Assembly: GCF_003688915.1 (NCBI RefSeq)
Contig: NZ_REFU01000002.1
Coordinates: 797,016-861,015, forward strand
From: Rhodococcus sp. SBT000017
GTDB lineage: Bacteria > Actinomycetota > Actinomycetes > Mycobacteriales > Mycobacteriaceae
DNA: 64,000 nucleotides
Direction of reading: 5' to 3'
The notes under the pieces were generated by a model. The model did not search any database and had not been told where the DNA came from. It worked only from the letters and a program-made list of their open reading frames with translations. How positions within the stretch are numbered: the first letter of the stretch is position 1; every line of letters begins with the position of its first letter. Position numbers and translations under genes: made by a program. Positions 61,512-64,000 of this stretch are shown piece after piece.

Positions 61512-63531
61512 ATGGCAATCTCGGACGACCCGTACCTCTGGCTCGAAGACGTCACCGGCGACGCTGCGCTCGCGTGGGTGCGCGAGAAGAACGAGGTGAC
61601 GGTCGAGGCGCTGAGCGGCCCCACCTTCGAGGCCACCGAGGCGAGCATCCGAGAAGTTCTCGACACCGACGCCCGCATTCCGTATGCCCGTCGTCGCGGC
61701 AGTTTCTGTACAATTTCTGCGCGACGCCGAGCACGTCCGCGCCTGTGGCGTCGAACCACGATGGACGAGTACCGAACCGAGAACCCGGCGTGGACGTACT
61801 GCTCGATCTCGATGCGCTGGCCAGCAGCGAGGACGAGAACTGGGTGTGGGGTGGCGCGCAGGTGCTCCGCCCCCATCAACGACTGGGCTCTGGTGACGCT
61901 CTCCCGCGGCGGGGCCGACGCGACGGTGGTCCGTGAGTTCGATCTGGACTCCCGCACCTTCCGCGCCTCGGAGGACGGCGGATTCGCCCTCCCCGAGGCC
62001 AAGACCGACATCGCTGGATCGACGCGGACACCGTCTTCGTCGGAACGGATTTCGGCCCGGTTCGCTCACCGAATCGGGCTACCCCCGAATCACCAAGCGG
62101 TGGCGTCGCGGCACCTCGCTCGACGACGCCGAGACCGTGTACGAGGGTGAGTCGCAGGACATCTCGATCTCCGCCTGGCACGATCGCACGCCGGATTCGA
62201 GCGCGACTTCGTCCAGCGTGCCACCGACTTCTACAACTCCGAGACCTACGTCCTCGACGGATCTGCGTTGACCCGGATCCCGACGCCGACCGACGCGTCG
62301 ACCTCGGTGCACGAGAACTGGCTGCTGGTCCGAACGATACGCCGTGGACGGTCGGCGAGCAAACCTATCCGGCCGGCGCACTGCTGGCTGCGGATTTCGA
62401 CGAGTTCATTTCCGGCACAATCGCTCTCACCGTCCTCTTCGCCCCGGACGCGCACACGTCACTGCACCAGTACGCGTGACCGAGAATCATCTGCTGCTGG
62501 TGACGCTGCAGGACGTACGGACGCAGTTGCACGTGCTCACCCCTCGCACGAACGAGTGGGTCAGCACCACCGTCGACGGACTGTCGGACCTGATCTCCAC
62601 CGAGATCATCGGCACCGACGCCGAGGAGAACGGCGACGAGTTCTTCCTCTCCTCGTCCGGCTATCTGACGCCGGCGACACTGCTGGTGGGCACGGTGGGC
62701 GCGAACTCGAAGTCCTCAAGCAGGCTCCGGCATTCTTCGACGCCGACGGGCTGACGGTGGAACAGTTCTTCGCCCGGTCCGACGACGGCACCGACATCCC
62801 CTACTTCGTGGTCCGACGCGCCGATTCCGGCCCGGACCGACACTGCTCTACGGTTACGGCGGCTTCGAGATCTCGATGACGCCCGGCTACAGCGGCGCAA
62901 CCGGACGGGCGTGGCTCGAACGTGGTGGCACCTACGTCGTCGCGAACATCCGCGGCGGCGGTGAGTACGGGCCGTCCTGGCACACCCAGGTACTGCGCGC
63001 CGGACGCCATCTGGTGCACGAGGACTTCGCCGCCGTCGCACGCGATCTCGTCACCCGAGGGATCACCACCACCGAACAGTTGGCCGCACAGGGTGGTAGC
63101 AACGGCGGCCTGCTGATGGGCATCATGGTGACGAAGTACCCGGAACTGTTCGGCGCGTTGGTATGTCAGGTCCCACTACTGACATGAAGCGATACCATCT
63201 GCTCCTCGCGGCGCGTCCTGGGTGGCCGAGTACGGCAACCCCGACGACCCGGACGAGTGGAGTTCATCTCGCAGTACTCCCCGTACCAGAACGTGGTGTC
63301 CGCATCCGAGCGTCGGTATCCGCCGATTCTGATCGCTACGTCACCCGCGACGATCGCGTCCATCCCGGACACGCCCGCAAGATGGCGGCTCGATTGGCCG
63401 AACTCGGTCACGACGTCAGCTACTACGAGAACATCGAAGGCGGGCACGGCGGGGCGTCGGACAATGCGCAGTTGGCGTTCAAAACGGCGTTGACCTACGA
63501 ATTTCTGTGGCGGCACCTCGCTCGCAACTGA
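61512..63531 (+). pseudogene. prolyl oligopeptidase family serine peptidase, many frameshifts
   Basis: From ATG 61512 (MAISDDPYLWLEDVTGDAAL) the S9 propeller and hydrolase domain can be followed to the end at 63531, but only by changing frame at least a dozen times. Islands include EYRTENPAW, NWVWGGAQV, SGYPRITKRWRRGTSLDDAE, the nucleophile GGSNGGLLMG (about 63090-63115), and DDRVHPGHARKMAARL with the final His in EGGHGG. Every step is one frame back, as single-base losses would give. The islands are fully family-like, so the gene is probably intact in the organism. Similar to M. tuberculosis Rv0457c, near lpdC there too. Confidence 0.8.
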
Positions 63532-63534
63532 CGG

Positions 63535-64000
63535 TCAGGCAGCGAGAGCGTCCTCGAACATCGGCCAGGAATCGTGCAGGTCGTCCTGCCAGTAGCCCCA
63601 CGAGTGGGTGCCACGGTCACGCAACTCGAAGTGTGCCGGGATGTCGAGCTGCTCGAGGGCCGTCTTCAGCCTGCGAGTGCAGTCTCCGGTCGCCACCTCG
63701 ATGGCACCGCCCACGACCATCTGGTTGAGCAACACGAAGCCGGGTCCGTTGGGATTGGTGCCGTCGAGAGTGTCCGATGCCCCGGCCAGTCCGCTGCCGT
63801 TGGGATGACAGCGCTGTGCCACGCAACTTCTCGGCATTGACCACCGCATCGTTGCGCACCCAGTCCCGATGATCGTCCGGCCCCACATGTTCGTCACGTT
63901 CGCGCCCAGCGCCATGGACACGACCGTCTTGACGTATGCCCGTCCCAACGCGTCGGTGGTCGACGCGCATCGCTGTACGAACCGACGGCTCGGTACAGCC
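63535..64000 (-). pseudogene. mycolyltransferase/esterase-like protein, C-terminal part, frameshifted
   Basis: The C-terminal 130-odd residues of an Ag85-type alpha/beta hydrolase are readable: AYVKTVVSMALGANVTNMWG, then in another frame DWVRNDAVVNAEKLRG, then back to NGSGLAGASDTLDG and the catalytic-His region RGTHSWGYWQDDLHDSWP. The frame changes near 63880 and 63815 again fit lost bases. The N-terminus lies beyond the window. Such enzymes transfer mycolic acids to trehalose or arabinogalactan, which fits a mycolate organism. Confidence 0.7.

Overview
The window is a high-GC actinobacterial chromosome segment. Mycolate-group traits (an mce/yrbE operon, a mycolyltransferase-like esterase, an HBHA-type lysine-rich protein, LmeA) together with a RamB/aceA glyoxylate module point to Rhodococcus or a close relative. 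No RNA genes, insertion sequences, prophage or CRISPR array were seen.

Layout. 0-9 kb: housekeeping genes (lmeA-like, deoC, purU, a methyltransferase, an alpha/beta hydrolase) and the hbhA locus: DUF2516, hbhA, its HTH regulator, DUF445 and a divergent TetR. 9-13.4 kb: PfpI-like protein, a siderophore-binding lipoprotein behind an IdeR-like box, a PPOX protein, PPK2 and a zinc alcohol dehydrogenase. 13.5-19.7 kb: acyl-CoA/glyoxylate genes (fadB2-like, aceA) with ramB, interrupted by an AbiEi/DUF559-type gene set between related palindromes. 19.7-22.9 kb: LLM oxidoreductase, MBL hydrolase, Mqo-like oxidoreductase. 22.9-29.4 kb: amine catabolism under a TetR: aldehyde dehydrogenase (interrupted by one stop codon), copper amine oxidase, universal stress protein and amino acid/amine permease. 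29.4-33.2 kb: MerR/MFS efflux operon and a small block of unknown genes. 33.3-36.0 kb: agmatine to putrescine genes (aguB, aguA) with a divergent, frameshifted TetR. 36-37.4 kb: small unknown genes and an XRE regulator. 37.5-43.1 kb: urtABCDE urea transporter plus a GntR. 43.1-44 kb: a second siderophore-binding lipoprotein behind an IdeR-like box, without a canonical start codon. 44.1-50.2 kb: an unusual cluster of CMD-like protein, two paralogous methyltransferases (one fused to DUF4873), an SDR, an AurF-type diiron oxygenase, a metal-site-degenerate AurF paralog and a TetR. 50.2-58.6 kb: a full mce operon (yrbEA, yrbEB, mceA-F, Mce-associated protein). 58.9-64 kb: M48 peptidase, lpd, prolyl oligopeptidase and a mycolyltransferase-like esterase.

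Gene order partly follows the M. tuberculosis Rv0457c-Rv0478 neighbourhood (peptidase, lpdC, ramB, icl1, fadB2, TetR, DUF445, HTH, hbhA, DUF2516, deoC), but it is broken up by insertions and inversions. The agmatine genes make putrescine, and the amine oxidase/aldehyde dehydrogenase block could oxidise it to GABA, so two separate loci outline one polyamine route.

Quality warning. Several conserved genes carry frameshifts that all look like loss of single bases, often in G/C runs (33.37 kb, 57.9 kb, 58.55 kb, 60.3 kb, a dozen or more in the peptidase at 61.5-63.5 kb, and 63.8 kb). The right-hand 6 kb probably contains sequencing deletions rather than old pseudogenes. The TGG-to-TGA change in the aldehyde dehydrogenase and the ATG-to-ACG change in the second siderophore-binding gene need the same scrutiny.
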